Source of the DNA: an uncultured Bacteroidota bacterium
GTDB lineage: Bacteria > Bacteroidota > Bacteroidia > Bacteroidales > P3
Direction of reading: 5' to 3'
Assembly: GCA_902784865.1 (NCBI GenBank)
Contig: CACZWL010000002.1
Coordinates: 115,515-179,514, forward strand
Length of the DNA: 64,000 bases
The position numbers and the translations under genes are program-made. How positions within the stretch are numbered: the stretch's first letter is position 1; each line of letters begins with the position of its first letter. Positions 6,314 through 14,580 of this stretch are shown here, piece after piece. Under the pieces are notes generated by a model. It was not told the origin of the DNA. It worked only from the letters and a program-made list of their open reading frames with translations, and did not search any database.

Positions 6314-8383
6314 ATGTATAAACAAACCCATCAACAACACGCAAGTGCGCGCTGTGTGGCGCCTCGCTCCCCAAAGGTCGCGCTGCGCTTCAGGCGCTTC
6401 TGCCGGGCGGGGTGGGCGGCCTACAGCTCGATGCACCGCGAGGTGACCATCGGGCGGCTGGCCACCCGCGTGGCCGACAGCAGCCTCGCCAAGTCGGCCG
6501 TCGCCTGCTGTCTGCTGGCCGCAGTGGGCACCCCCACGATGGCGCAGACCGACGACCGCGAAGCGCGCACGCTCCCAGAGGTGGAAGTCTCGCTCGACTC
6601 CCTCGCCTCGTCGCTCACCTCCGTTGAGCCCGCGGCGGTTCTCACCGCCAACGATTTCCGCCAAACTTCCATCCGTTCCATCGCCGACCTGGTGGCTCTG
6701 CTGCCGGGGGTGGACCTCCGTACCCGCGGCGGCAACGACGTGCAGGCCGACCTCTCCATGCGGGGCGGCACCTTCGACCAAATGCTCGTCCTGCTCAACG
6801 GCATCAACCTCACCGATGCCCAGACGGGTCACCACACGCTCGATATCCCCATCGACATTTCGATGGTCGAGCGCGTCGAGCTGCTCACCCCGGCCCAGTG
6901 CATGGCCCGCGGCCTGGCGGCCTTCTGCGGTGCGGTGAACATCGTCGTCAGCGAGCAGTACCGCGACCGCCTGCTGGCCGACGTCAGCCTGGGGAGCCAT
7001 GCTACGGCTAAAGCTACTGTGTTGGGAACCAGGGCGCTGGGGCGTTGGTCGCTCACCGCCGCCGCGGCCTACAACCGTTCCGACGGCTACCGCCCCAACA
7101 CCGACTACCGCCACGGAAGCCTCTTCCTCCAAGGGCTTCGCCACGGCGGCCGATCCGACCTCCACCTGCAGCTCGGCGGCCAGTTCAAGGACTTCGGCAG
7201 CGCGGGCTTCTATTCCACCACCTTCCCCGACCAGTACGAGGCCACACGCACCCTGGTGTTTAGTGGTCAGTGGTCAGTGGTCAGTGGTCAGTGGCGTTGG
7301 TCGGCTTCGGCCTATGGGCGCCTTCACCGCGACCGCTTCGAGCTTTTCCGCGAGGGATATGCCGACGATGTACCCGGCTGGTACACAGGGCATAACCACC
7401 ACCTCTCCTCGCTGGCTGGCGCCGGTGTCCGCGCTGTGCGTCAGCTGGGGGTAGGGGAGTGGGTGGCTGGCGCCGAGGTGCGTCGCGAGGGCATCCGCTC
7501 CAATGTGTTGGGCCTGCCCGACAGCACCCTCGCCAGCCCCTATACACATGCTGCTGTGCGCACGTCCTCAGTTGTTTACACCGGCTACGGGCTCCGCCGC
7601 GGACGCTTTGCCGCCGAGGCCACCGCCCTAGGCCTCTACAACTCGCACTTCGGCCCCCATTATGGCCTCGCCGCCAACGCGAGGTATGACGTTTCAATTT
7701 TCAATTTTCAATTTTCACTTTCAAGGACCTTCCGCCTGCCGACCTTCACCGACCTCTACTACCAGAGCGCCACCCAGCAGGCCAATCCCGACCTCGGCGC
7801 CGAGAGCAGCACCGCCATCGAGGGGAAGGTGGAAAGCAAAAAGTGGAAAGTGGGCGAGCGCTCAGCCTTCGGATTTCAGCTTTCAGCATACTACCGCGCC
7901 GGTGCCGACATCATCGGCTGGGTGCGGCCCACGGAGGACGACCTCTGGCTCTCGATGAACCATACCGCCGTCGACGCCCTCGGCCTTGACGCGGCAGCCC
8001 AATTTCAATTTTCAATTTTCAATTTCCAATTCTCCTACTCCTTCTGCCACATCGAGGCCGACAGCCGCGGCCTCCTCGCCTCGTCGGCCATCGACCACCT
8101 GCGCCACCGCCTGCAGGCGTCGGCCGGCATCAAGGTCGATAGGTTCAGCTGCCACCTCTCGGCCACTTATCGCTTCCGCGAAGGCCAGTATGTCGAGGAC
8201 GGCGTGGCGCACAACTACGGCGGTGCCCTGCTTGTCGATGCCGCCGCGGAGTACGCCCTGCGCCCTGCGCTGACCCTCTACCTGCGTGGCTACAACCTCT
8301 TTGACGCCTCGTGGCGCGACCTTGGCGGCGTCCCCCAGCCAGGCGTCACCCTCGCCGCAGGCCTCCGGCTCCAGCTGGAATAA
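6314..8383 (+). CDS. TonB-dependent outer membrane receptor
   Basis: The 689-residue product has a plug domain (about 80-210: LPEVEVSLDS, TANDFRQTSIRSIADLVALLPGVDLRTRGG, LLNGINLTDAQTG, MVERVELL) and a C-terminal beta-barrel ending in an aromatic-rich GVTLAAGLRLQLE strand. Such receptors import iron chelates, cobalamin or glycans using TonB energy. The long N-terminus before the signal-like segment (residues about 57-76, ending MAQ) resembles the extended N-termini seen in Bacteroidota BtuB-like receptors, so 6314 is preferred; 6431 is the alternative. Three simple repeats are inserted in frame (7262-7294, 7691-7722, 8000-8034), probably in barrel loops or strands. The substrate is unknown. 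Confidence 0.88.
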   Translation: MYKQTHQQHASARCVAPRSPKVALRFRRFCRAGWAAYSSMHREVTIGRLATRVADSSLAKSAVACCLLAAVGTPTMAQTDDREARTLPEVEVSLDSLASSLTSVEPAAVLTANDFRQTSIRSIADLVALLPGVDLRTRGGNDVQADLSMRGGTFDQMLVLLNGINLTDAQTGHHTLDIPIDISMVERVELLTPAQCMARGLAAFCGAVNIVVSEQYRDRLLADVSLGSHATAKATVLGTRALGRWSLTAAAAYNRSDGYRPNTDYRHGSLFLQGLRHGGRSDLHLQLGGQFKDFGSAGFYSTTFPDQYEATRTLVFSGQWSVVSGQWRWSASAYGRLHRDRFELFREGYADDVPGWYTGHNHHLSSLAGAGVRAVRQLGVGEWVAGAEVRREGIRSNVLGLPDSTLASPYTHAAVRTSSVVYTGYGLRRGRFAAEATALGLYNSHFGPHYGLAANARYDVSIFNFQFSLSRTFRLPTFTDLYYQSATQQANPDLGAESSTAIEGKVESKKWKVGERSAFGFQLSAYYRAGADIIGWVRPTEDDLWLSMNHTAVDALGLDAAAQFQFSIFNFQFSYSFCHIEADSRGLLASSAIDHLRHRLQASAGIKVDRFSCHLSATYRFREGQYVEDGVAHNYGGALLVDAAAEYALRPALTLYLRGYNLFDASWRDLGGVPQPGVTLAAGLRLQLE
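7262..7294 (+). repeat. In-frame tandem repeat AGTGGTC in TonB receptor
   Basis: Four to five copies of a 7-bp AGTGGTC unit encode SGQWSVVSGQW within the barrel region. The unit length is not a multiple of three, so the frame survives only by copy number. Confidence 0.85.
7691..7722 (+). repeat. In-frame TTTTCAA repeat in TonB receptor (copy 1)
   Basis: Tandem TTTCAATTTTCAATTTTCAATTTTC units (7 bp) encode SIFNFQFSLS. The same unit recurs at 8000-8034 and at 47393-47425 in an unrelated gene. Confidence 0.85.
8000..8034 (+). repeat. In-frame TTTTCAA repeat in TonB receptor (copy 2)
   Basis: The tandem 7-bp unit encodes QFQFSIFNFQFS between barrel strands. Confidence 0.85.
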
Positions 8384-8410
8384 TTTTCCGCCGTTATCAG
8401 AAAAAAGTAT

Positions 8411-8418
8411 TATCTTTG
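8411..8418 (+). promoter_or_regulatory. -7 promoter box for FGE-fold gene
   Basis: TATCTTTG lies 21 bp before the ATG at 8440, giving a very short leader. Confidence 0.65.
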
Positions 8419-8439
8419 CAATATAAATTCGATATCGAT

Positions 8440-9240
8440 ATGACATACAAAGGACTGATACTCATGATTGTTACCGCCGCTCTCATCGCGGGGCTGGCTT
8501 CGTTTACCATGCGCGGCGAGGACGGCGAGACCCTCTCGGTGGCCATCCCCGGCACCGACCTCAAGCTCGACCTCGTCCTGGTCCGCGCTGGCACCTTCAC
8601 TATGGGCGCCACCCCCGAGCAGAGCGACAAGACGAACTATGCCAAGCCTGTCCACCAGGTCACCCTCACGCAGGACTACTACATGGCAACCACCGAGGTG
8701 ACGCAGGCTGTCTATCAGTCGGTTATGGGGGCGAATCCCAGCAGCCACGCCCTTGGCGGCGACTATCCCGTCGACGGTGTCAGCTACGAGGATGCCGTGC
8801 GCTTCTGCGAGCGCCTCTCCGAGCTCACGGGTCGCCGCTTCAGCCTCCCCACCGAGGCCCAGTGGGAGTATGCCGCACGTGGCGGACACAAGGCTCCCAA
8901 GCAGCAGACGCCATACGTCGGCAGCGCCAATATCGGCTCGGTCTGCTGGTACGACCACAACGCCTCCGCCAAGCCGCACCCCGTGGCGCAGAAGCAGCCT
9001 AACGTGCTGGGTATCTATGATATGAGCGGAAATGTCTGGGAGTGGTGCCTCGATTGGTACGACGACTATAGCTCCGCGCCGCAGACCGACCCCACGGGCG
9101 CTGCCAAAGGCACGATGCGTGTCAGTCGCGGTGGCAGTTGGTGCAACGGCTCGCGCTTCAGCCGCCTCTCCAACCGCGACAGTTCGTTCCCCAATGCCAG
9201 CAACGACTGCCTCGGCTTCCGCGTGGTGGTCCTTCCGTGA
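8440..9240 (+). CDS. Formylglycine-generating-enzyme-fold (SUMF1-like) secreted or membrane protein
   Basis: The 266-residue protein has an N-terminal hydrophobic segment (about 5-22) acting as anchor or signal, then the FGE/SUMF1 fold: GTFTMGA, YYMATTEVTQAVYQSVMG, YPVDGVSYEDAVRFCERLS, FSLPTEAQWEYAARGG, YDMSGNVWEWCLDWYDDY, VSRGGSWCN and CLGFRVV. True FGE converts cysteine to formylglycine in sulfatases, but in Bacteroidota many relatives are non-catalytic carbohydrate- or protein-interacting domains. The cysteine pair of aerobic FGE is not clearly present, so enzymatic activity is doubtful. The start is fixed by the promoter at 8411. Confidence 0.8.
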   Translation: MTYKGLILMIVTAALIAGLASFTMRGEDGETLSVAIPGTDLKLDLVLVRAGTFTMGATPEQSDKTNYAKPVHQVTLTQDYYMATTEVTQAVYQSVMGANPSSHALGGDYPVDGVSYEDAVRFCERLSELTGRRFSLPTEAQWEYAARGGHKAPKQQTPYVGSANIGSVCWYDHNASAKPHPVAQKQPNVLGIYDMSGNVWEWCLDWYDDYSSAPQTDPTGAAKGTMRVSRGGSWCNGSRFSRLSNRDSSFPNASNDCLGFRVVVLP

Positions 9241-9252
9241 AAAGTATCCAGA

Positions 9253-9321
9253 TTTTCCCATCGGTGGGTAACGAAGGGAAAGAGTCGAAGTATTCACCTA
9301 CCAGACACCTACCATTCACCT
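9253..9321 (+). repeat. Dispersed intergenic repeat, copy B
   Basis: TTTTCCCATCGGTGGG..., GAGTCGAAGTATTCACCTACC and AGACACCTACC units occur in the same order and orientation as copy A. Confidence 0.8.
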
Positions 9322-9423
9322 AGAGGGTCCGTATTGTATGCCGACTGCCATTTTGGCAGTCGGCTTGCTTTTGGCATGCATCTTGCCCCCCGTTTCGTGT
9401 CGAATATAAAAAACATTATATAT

Positions 9424-11319
9424 ATGCAAGGCAAGCTTAACGTTCAGACCGAGAACATCTTTCCGGTCATCAAGAAGTTCCTCTATTCGGACCATGAGAT
9501 TTTCCTGCGCGAGCTCATCTCCAACGCCGTCGACGCCACGCAGAAACTGAAGACCCTCAGCACCCGCGGCGAGTTCAAGGGCGAGCTGGGCGACCTCACC
9601 ATCGAGGTGGAAATCGACTCCAAGAAGAAGACCCTCACCGTGCGCGACCGCGGCATCGGCATGACCGCCGAGGAGGTGGAGAAGTACATCAACCAGATAG
9701 CCTTCAGCGGCGTCACCGACTTCATGGAGAAGTACAAAGACAACCACGAGCAGCTCATCGGCCACTTCGGCCTCGGCTTCTACAGCGCCTTCATGGTCAG
9801 CGACAAGGTGGAGATATTCACCAAGAGCTGGAAGGACGAGCCGGCACAGCACTGGAGCTGCGAGGGCAATCCCGAGTTCACCATGGAGGAGGACAAGAAG
9901 CACACCGACCGCGGCACCGACATCGTGCTGCACATCGCCGACGACTGCAAAGAGTTCCTCGAGGAGGGCACCGTGCTGCAATTGCTGAAGAAGTACTGCC
10001 GCTTCATGCCCGTGGCCATCCGTTTCGGCGAGGAGAGCGTGTGGGTGGACAGCGAGACAGAATGTGATAAAGACGGCAAGCCCAAACGCGTGGAGAAAAA
10101 GCAGCCCCGCATCATCAACGACCCCGATCCCGCTTGGAAAAAATCGCCGTCGTCGTTGACCGACGAGGATTATAAGAAATTCTACCACGAGCTGTTCCCC
10201 ATGAACTTCGAGGAGCCGCTGTTCCAGATTCACCTCAATGTTGACTACCCCTTCAACCTCACAGGCATCCTCTACTTTCCCAAGGTGCGCAAGACCATCG
10301 ACCCCAACCGCAACAAGATACAGCTCTACTGCAACCAGGTCTTCGTCACCGACCAGGTCGAGGGCGTGGTGCCCGACTACCTGATGCTGCTGCACGGCGT
10401 GCTCGACAGCCCCGACATCCCGCTGAACGTCAGCCGCAGCTACCTCCAGAGCGACGGCAACGTCAAGAAGATATCGCAGCACATCAGCAAGAAGGTGGCC
10501 GACAAGCTGGAAGAGATGAGCAAGAAGAAAGAGGGTGAAGAGAAGAGCGCGTTGGAGGAGAAGTGGGACGATATCAAGATCTTCGTCCAGTACGGCATGC
10601 TGACAGATGAAAAATTCTGCGAGCGCGCCATGAAGTTCTACCTGCTCAAGGGTGTCGATGGCAGCTACTACACCCTCGACTCCTACCGCGAGAAGATCAA
10701 GGCCCTCCAGACCGACAAGGACAAGACCGTCTGCTACCTCTACGCCAGCAACGCCGAGGAGGAGCATGCCTACATCGAGAAGGCCAAGGCCAAAGGCTAC
10801 GACGTGCTGCTGATGGACTCGCCCCTGGAGAGCCACTTCATCAACCTGCTGGAGCAGAAGCTCGAGAAGAGCCGCTTCGTCCGCGTGGACAGCGACACCG
10901 TCGAAAAGCTCATCCCCCACGACGACAGCATCCCCGAGAAGCTCACGAAGGAGGAGAAAGAGAAGCTGCAGCCTATCATCGAAGGTGAAATCGACAAGCA
11001 GCGCTTCACCGTGCAGCTCGAGAGCCTTGAGGAGAGCGACGCGCCGATGCAGGTGACGCAGAGCGAGTTCATGCGCCGCTACCGCGAGATGGCGCAGACC
11101 TCCGGCGGCGGCATGGGCTTCTACGGCGAGCTGCCGGAGAGCTACAACCTGGTGGTCAACGTCAACCACCCCCTCATCGGTCGCGTGCTCGCCGAGACCG
11201 ATGCCGAGAAGCAGAAAGAACTCGTCCACCAGCTCGCCGACCTGGCCCTGTTGGCCAACGGCCTTCTGAAGGGAGAAGCCCTGAGCAAGTTCCTCAAGCG
11301 CTCGGTGGAGATGATTTGA
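9424..11319 (+). CDS. htpG: Molecular chaperone HtpG (HSP90)
   Basis: The 631-residue HSP90 contains the full GHKL ATPase domain: FLRELISNAVDA (catalytic Glu and Asn), VRDRGIGM, GHFGLGFYSAF. The middle domain includes LPLNVSRS-like LNVSRSYLQSD, and a dimerisation domain follows. It folds client proteins in the cytoplasm. Start 9424 begins with MQGKLNVQTENIF, typical of the family; the upstream 30 codons in frame are not conserved-looking. It stands alone and ends at a strong terminator. Confidence 0.96.
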   Translation: MQGKLNVQTENIFPVIKKFLYSDHEIFLRELISNAVDATQKLKTLSTRGEFKGELGDLTIEVEIDSKKKTLTVRDRGIGMTAEEVEKYINQIAFSGVTDFMEKYKDNHEQLIGHFGLGFYSAFMVSDKVEIFTKSWKDEPAQHWSCEGNPEFTMEEDKKHTDRGTDIVLHIADDCKEFLEEGTVLQLLKKYCRFMPVAIRFGEESVWVDSETECDKDGKPKRVEKKQPRIINDPDPAWKKSPSSLTDEDYKKFYHELFPMNFEEPLFQIHLNVDYPFNLTGILYFPKVRKTIDPNRNKIQLYCNQVFVTDQVEGVVPDYLMLLHGVLDSPDIPLNVSRSYLQSDGNVKKISQHISKKVADKLEEMSKKKEGEEKSALEEKWDDIKIFVQYGMLTDEKFCERAMKFYLLKGVDGSYYTLDSYREKIKALQTDKDKTVCYLYASNAEEEHAYIEKAKAKGYDVLLMDSPLESHFINLLEQKLEKSRFVRVDSDTVEKLIPHDDSIPEKLTKEEKEKLQPIIEGEIDKQRFTVQLESLEESDAPMQVTQSEFMRRYREMAQTSGGGMGFYGELPESYNLVVNVNHPLIGRVLAETDAEKQKELVHQLADLALLANGLLKGEALSKFLKRSVEMI

Positions 11320-11376
11320 TCGGGTGAGGAGGTGCCTCTAATGAGGCCCCACCCGACGGCTCACAAATATCAAAGA

Positions 11377-11423
11377 AGCCACGAATCTGCCATGTGATCT
11401 ATGGCGGATTCGTGGCTTTTTTT
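11377..11423 (+). terminator. Intrinsic terminator after htpG
   Basis: AGCCACGAATCTGCCAT (11377-11393) pairs with ATGGCGGATTCGTGGCT (11401-11417) with one G-U pair, followed by seven T. Confidence 0.9.
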
Positions 11424-11464
11424 GTATCTGGAAGGCAGTGCCGGTGCAGGCCGTGGCAGAAAAA

Positions 11465-11494
11465 GAGAGGCTCCTGCAGTTGCAGGAGCCTCTC
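11465..11494 (-). terminator. Intrinsic terminator for the convergent DUF1015 gene
   Basis: GAGAGGCTCCTGCA-GT-TGCAGGAGCCTCTC is a perfect inverted repeat. On the minus strand it is followed by CTTTTT, so it terminates leftward transcription coming from 11515-12837. Confidence 0.8.
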
Positions 11495-11514
11495 GGTGTC
11501 TGTGTGTGCTATGA

Positions 11515-12837
11515 CTAGCAGAGTTCGTGGATCACGAGGCCGGAGCGGAGTTTGGGCTCGAACCAGGTGGTCTTCGGGGGCATGATGTTGCCGGTGTCGG
11601 CAATGTCGATGATCTGCTTCATGGAGACGGGGTAGAGGGCGAAGGCGACCTTCATCTCGCCGCTGTCGACGCGACGTTTCAGCTCGCCGAGGCCGCGGAT
11701 GCCGCCGACGAAGTCGATGCGCTTGTCGGTGCGGAGGTCCTTGATGCCGAGCACCTTGTCGAGCACGAGGTTGGAGAGGATGGTGACGTCGAGGACGCCG
11801 ATGGGGTCATTGTCGTTGTAGGTGCCGGGCTTGGCGGTGAGGCTGTACCAGACGCCCTCGAAGTACATCGAGAAGTTGTGGAGCTTGGCGGGTTTGTATT
11901 CCTGGGTGCACTCGCAGTGGCAGGGGAATTCGCACTCGCACTTGCCGCCGTTCTTGGTGCAGTCGCACATGCACTCGATGTCGAAGTTCTCCTGCAGCTT
12001 GGCGAAGAATTCCTTGCCGCTGAGGCCGTTGAGGTCTTTGACGACGCGGTTGTAGTCGATGACGTTCAGCTGGTTGTCGGGGAAGATGACGGTCATGAAG
12101 TAGTTGTACTCCTCGCGGCCGGTGTGGGCGGGGTTCTGCTCTTTCTTCTCCTGGCCGACGAGGGCGGCGGCGGCGCTGCGGTGGTGGCCGTCGGCGATGT
12201 ACATGGCGGGGACCTGCTTGTCGAAGATGTCGACCAGTTCGTCGATGAGCTTGCGGTCGTCGATGACCCAGAAGCGGTGGCCGAAGCCGTCTTCCTTGGC
12301 GACGAAGTCGTAGATGGGCTTCTGTGCGGTGACGGAGGCCACGATCTCGTCGATGCGGGCGATGGAGGGGTAGGCGAAGAAGACCGGCTCGACGTTGGCG
12401 TTGGTGATGCGGACGTGCTTCATGCGGTCCTCTTCCTTGTCCTTGCGGGTGAGCTCGTGCTTCTTGATGACCTTGTTGACGTAGTCCTCGCTGTAGGCGC
12501 AGGCCACGATGCCGTACTGCCACTTGGCGTCGGCGGCGGTGGGGTTCATGCTCTGGGCGTAGATGTAGAGTTTCTCCTCCTCGTCCTTGACCAGCCAGCC
12601 GAGGTCCTTGAACATGTTGTAGTTCTTGACGACCTGAAGGTACACCTCGGGCGAGTGCTCGTCGGTGCCTTTGGGGAGGTCGATTTCAGCCTTGGTGACG
12701 TGCAGCAGGCTGTAGGGGTTGCCCTCGCATTCGACGCGGGCCTCTTCGGAGTTCAGCACGTCGTAGGGACGCGATGCCAGTTTCTCGACGATATCCACCG
12801 GGGGGCGGAATCCTTTGAAGGGTTTGATAACGCTCAT
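11515..12837 (-). CDS. DUF1015-family protein with a cysteine-rich insert
   Basis: The 440-residue protein matches the DUF1015 family (ParB/sulfiredoxin-like fold, related to the SerK-type kinases): IKPFKGFRP at the start, ASRPYDVLN, ADGHHRSAAA at 215-224 (a signature of the fold), YNRVVKDLNG, and the C-terminal GIRGLGELKRRVDSGEMKVAFALYPVSM. The function is not firmly established; members often sit near serine biosynthesis genes, which is not the case here. Residues 289-310 hold eight cysteines in C-x-C pairs not expected in the family, suggestive of metal binding. The -7 box CAAAGATA (minus strand, 12883-12890) drives it. Confidence 0.88.
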   Translation of the reverse strand: MSVIKPFKGFRPPVDIVEKLASRPYDVLNSEEARVECEGNPYSLLHVTKAEIDLPKGTDEHSPEVYLQVVKNYNMFKDLGWLVKDEEEKLYIYAQSMNPTAADAKWQYGIVACAYSEDYVNKVIKKHELTRKDKEEDRMKHVRITNANVEPVFFAYPSIARIDEIVASVTAQKPIYDFVAKEDGFGHRFWVIDDRKLIDELVDIFDKQVPAMYIADGHHRSAAAALVGQEKKEQNPAHTGREEYNYFMTVIFPDNQLNVIDYNRVVKDLNGLSGKEFFAKLQENFDIECMCDCTKNGGKCECEFPCHCECTQEYKPAKLHNFSMYFEGVWYSLTAKPGTYNDNDPIGVLDVTILSNLVLDKVLGIKDLRTDKRIDFVGGIRGLGELKRRVDSGEMKVAFALYPVSMKQIIDIADTGNIMPPKTTWFEPKLRSGLVIHELC

Positions 12838-12882
12838 ATTGTGTCTGTTTTAATTGTTGATTTTTAACGTTGTTTGAGGCTG

Positions 12883-12890
12883 CAAAGATA
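12883..12890 (-). promoter_or_regulatory. -7 promoter box for DUF1015 gene
   Basis: The minus strand reads TATCTTTG, 46 bp upstream of the start. Confidence 0.6.
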
Positions 12891-13198
12891 CTAACTTTTC
12901 GCGACATGGCGAAAATAATTTGGCATGCGGAGCATAACCAACTGGTTCTGAAAGCGAAACAATGGCTCGCGCGGCGAGGGCAGGGGGGAGGGCGTGCCGG
13001 GGCGCGGCGGAAGGTCGGGAACAAAGGCGTAAATTAAGTTAAAAAGTCGTAATTTAACATTTATTAGGAAAGTTGGCGGCCTGTTTTCGGAAGTATCATT
13101 TTCCGTCCAAACAGCGCCTGCGGAGGGGAAAAACACCGCGCAACGGCCAGTGGTACAGTGTGTTATATTTATATGGCTGGTTCGCAGCCGTTTACGCC
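12891..13198. other. Intergenic, nothing recognised
   Basis: The roughly 300 bp between the DUF1015 promoter and repeat copy C shows no supported gene, RNA or strong hairpin. Confidence 0.4.
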
Positions 13199-13244
13199 AT
13201 CTGGTAGGTGAATGGTAGGTATATGGTTCGACTCTGGTAGGTGA
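13199..13244. repeat. Dispersed intergenic repeat, degenerate copy C
   Basis: ATCTGGTAGGTGAATGGTAGGTATATGGTTCGACTCTGGTAGGTG contains the TGGTAGGT units and the TTCGACTC core, but lacks the hairpin end. Confidence 0.65.
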
Positions 13245-13252
13245 CTGAAAAA

Positions 13253-13306
13253 CGATTTGTTAATAGATGTTAAACGAGGGTGTGTTTAACATCTATTAAC
13301 AAATCG
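13253..13306. repeat. Perfect 23-bp inverted repeat with 8-nt loop
   Basis: CGATTTGTTAATAGATGTTAAAC (13253-13275) and its exact reverse complement (13284-13306) flank GAGGGTGT. There is no T tract, so it is probably not a terminator. It touches a gene fragment on its right. Confidence 0.85.
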
Positions 13307-13308
13307 CC

Positions 13309-13431
13309 GCCGACCCCACACTGATGACCAAGGAGGAATTCTTCGCCCGCGTGGACGAGGCAAAGAAAGGCCCCTCCTATGAACTGAAAGAGGGCGAGAC
13401 GATAGAAGACCTGCTTGAACGTGTCGGCTGA
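13309..13431 (+). pseudogene. C-terminal fragment of a small Bacteroidota protein
   Basis: Open codons from 13309 (ADPTL, then MTKEEFFARVDEAKKG...) to the stop at 13431 read like the C-terminal tail of the small partner proteins often found with toxins in Bacteroidota; no start or promoter remains upstream. The inverted repeat at 13253-13306 abuts the break. A start at the ATG 13324 would give only 35 residues. Confidence 0.4.
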
Positions 13432-13572
13432 TGGCGAGCCCCCCCCGTTTCATATCCGTATCATGCTTCCGCAAACTACTGGACAACGATTCCAGTTTAG
13501 AGCCGTATTGGATACACCTGCGGCGCGGACATCCGTCCACACCGCAGGTGTATCCGCTATTGATTTCAATCG

Positions 13573-14262
13573 CTATAAATCTTCTCCGTTGGCCTGATTC
13601 TTCTCGTTGTCGTAGAAAATATTGATATAGTAACGTCCGAAGTGTTCGCTAATCATAAACCACACGGACTTGTGCGATACCTTATCCAACAAATAATCCA
13701 TCGCGAGGGTTAATCCTGCAGTTTGTCTCTCTTCTTCGCCCATGTTATCCCATTTTTCCTCGCCATATTCGGAAATTATTTTGCCAATCAGCCATTCGGA
13801 AATACCAGTCGTGTCTTGGTCAGCTTCCGTCACCTGGTAATATGCAGCCTGATATCTTTTGTTATGTACTGACATTTCATATGAAATATCTTCTTCGTCA
13901 TTAAGCGCATATTGTCCGAGAAGATTTTGAGGAAGGTACTTCCCATTTTTTTCGAACTGACTGCATAACGTATTGAAACGTATTTTGATTTCGCCCTCAG
14001 TGGTACCCACGGCATCGGCGACCATGATACGGTAGACCTTGTTGTTGTTCGTGACAACATGCAGGTTCACACTGCGACCGTTGAACTGACCGCTCAACAC
14101 ATCGTCAGAAGCGTTATAGGTAAACCCTTTGGCTTTGAGTTTTTGAATCATGGCAGATTTTGTGCCGTCAATGGGGATTCCCAAAAACTGTGTTACATTC
14201 TTTTGCGCAAAAGCCGCAACGGAGAGCATCAATGCTATCCCGAGAGTAAGAATCTGTTTCAT
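13573..14262 (-). CDS. Secreted hypothetical protein
   Basis: The 229-residue protein has a clear signal peptide (residues 1-19, ending AFAQ). The mature part begins VTQFLGIPIDGTKSAMIQKLKAKGF, a pattern seen in a Bacteroidota family of exported proteins of unknown function, and continues as a mixed alpha/beta domain without recognisable catalytic residues. It is more AT-rich than its neighbours. A possible minus-strand -7 box (CAAAGATA, 14490-14497) lies 230 bp upstream. Confidence 0.7.
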   Translation of the reverse strand: MKQILTLGIALMLSVAAFAQKNVTQFLGIPIDGTKSAMIQKLKAKGFTYNASDDVLSGQFNGRSVNLHVVTNNNKVYRIMVADAVGTTEGEIKIRFNTLCSQFEKNGKYLPQNLLGQYALNDEEDISYEMSVHNKRYQAAYYQVTEADQDTTGISEWLIGKIISEYGEEKWDNMGEEERQTAGLTLAMDYLLDKVSHKSVWFMISEHFGRYYINIFYDNEKNQANGEDL

Positions 14263-14549
14263 TTTTTATCCTTTCTTTTACATTGTTTATACATACAGAA
14301 GCGTGGTGCCGTGTACCACTTCTTCTGATGAGGGTCCTGAGAAATTACCTTTTGGTGGAGAAACAGACAACAGCCCACGCTATACGCGCAAAGCCGTCAT
14401 ACTCTCTTGCACCAATATGAAAGTTTCTCAGGTTTTCATCAGCAAGACGAAGATATAACGCTTCGACGATTTCCTTATGAAATCGGATGCAAAGATACGC
14501 ACTTTTTCCGACGCGGCCAAATTTATTTTGCCAGTTCGCGGAATTGTCG
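14263..14549. other. Divergent intergenic region
   Basis: It holds a minus-strand TATCTTTG box (14490-14497) and, at its right edge, the promoter for the flavin reductase gene. No gene is supported in the remainder. Confidence 0.4.
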
Positions 14550-14557
14550 TATTTTTG
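14550..14557 (+). promoter_or_regulatory. -7 promoter box for flavin reductase-like lipoprotein
   Basis: TATTTTTG lies with TTTTG about 20 bp upstream (14526-14530), 23 bp before the ATG at 14581. Confidence 0.7.
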
Positions 14558-14580
14558 CAGCCCGAAAAAAGATACAACCG

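Noticed and set aside
9316-11229. 637-codon open frame antisense to htpG
   Set aside because: Shadow frame of htpG; Leu/Val-rich with no family features.
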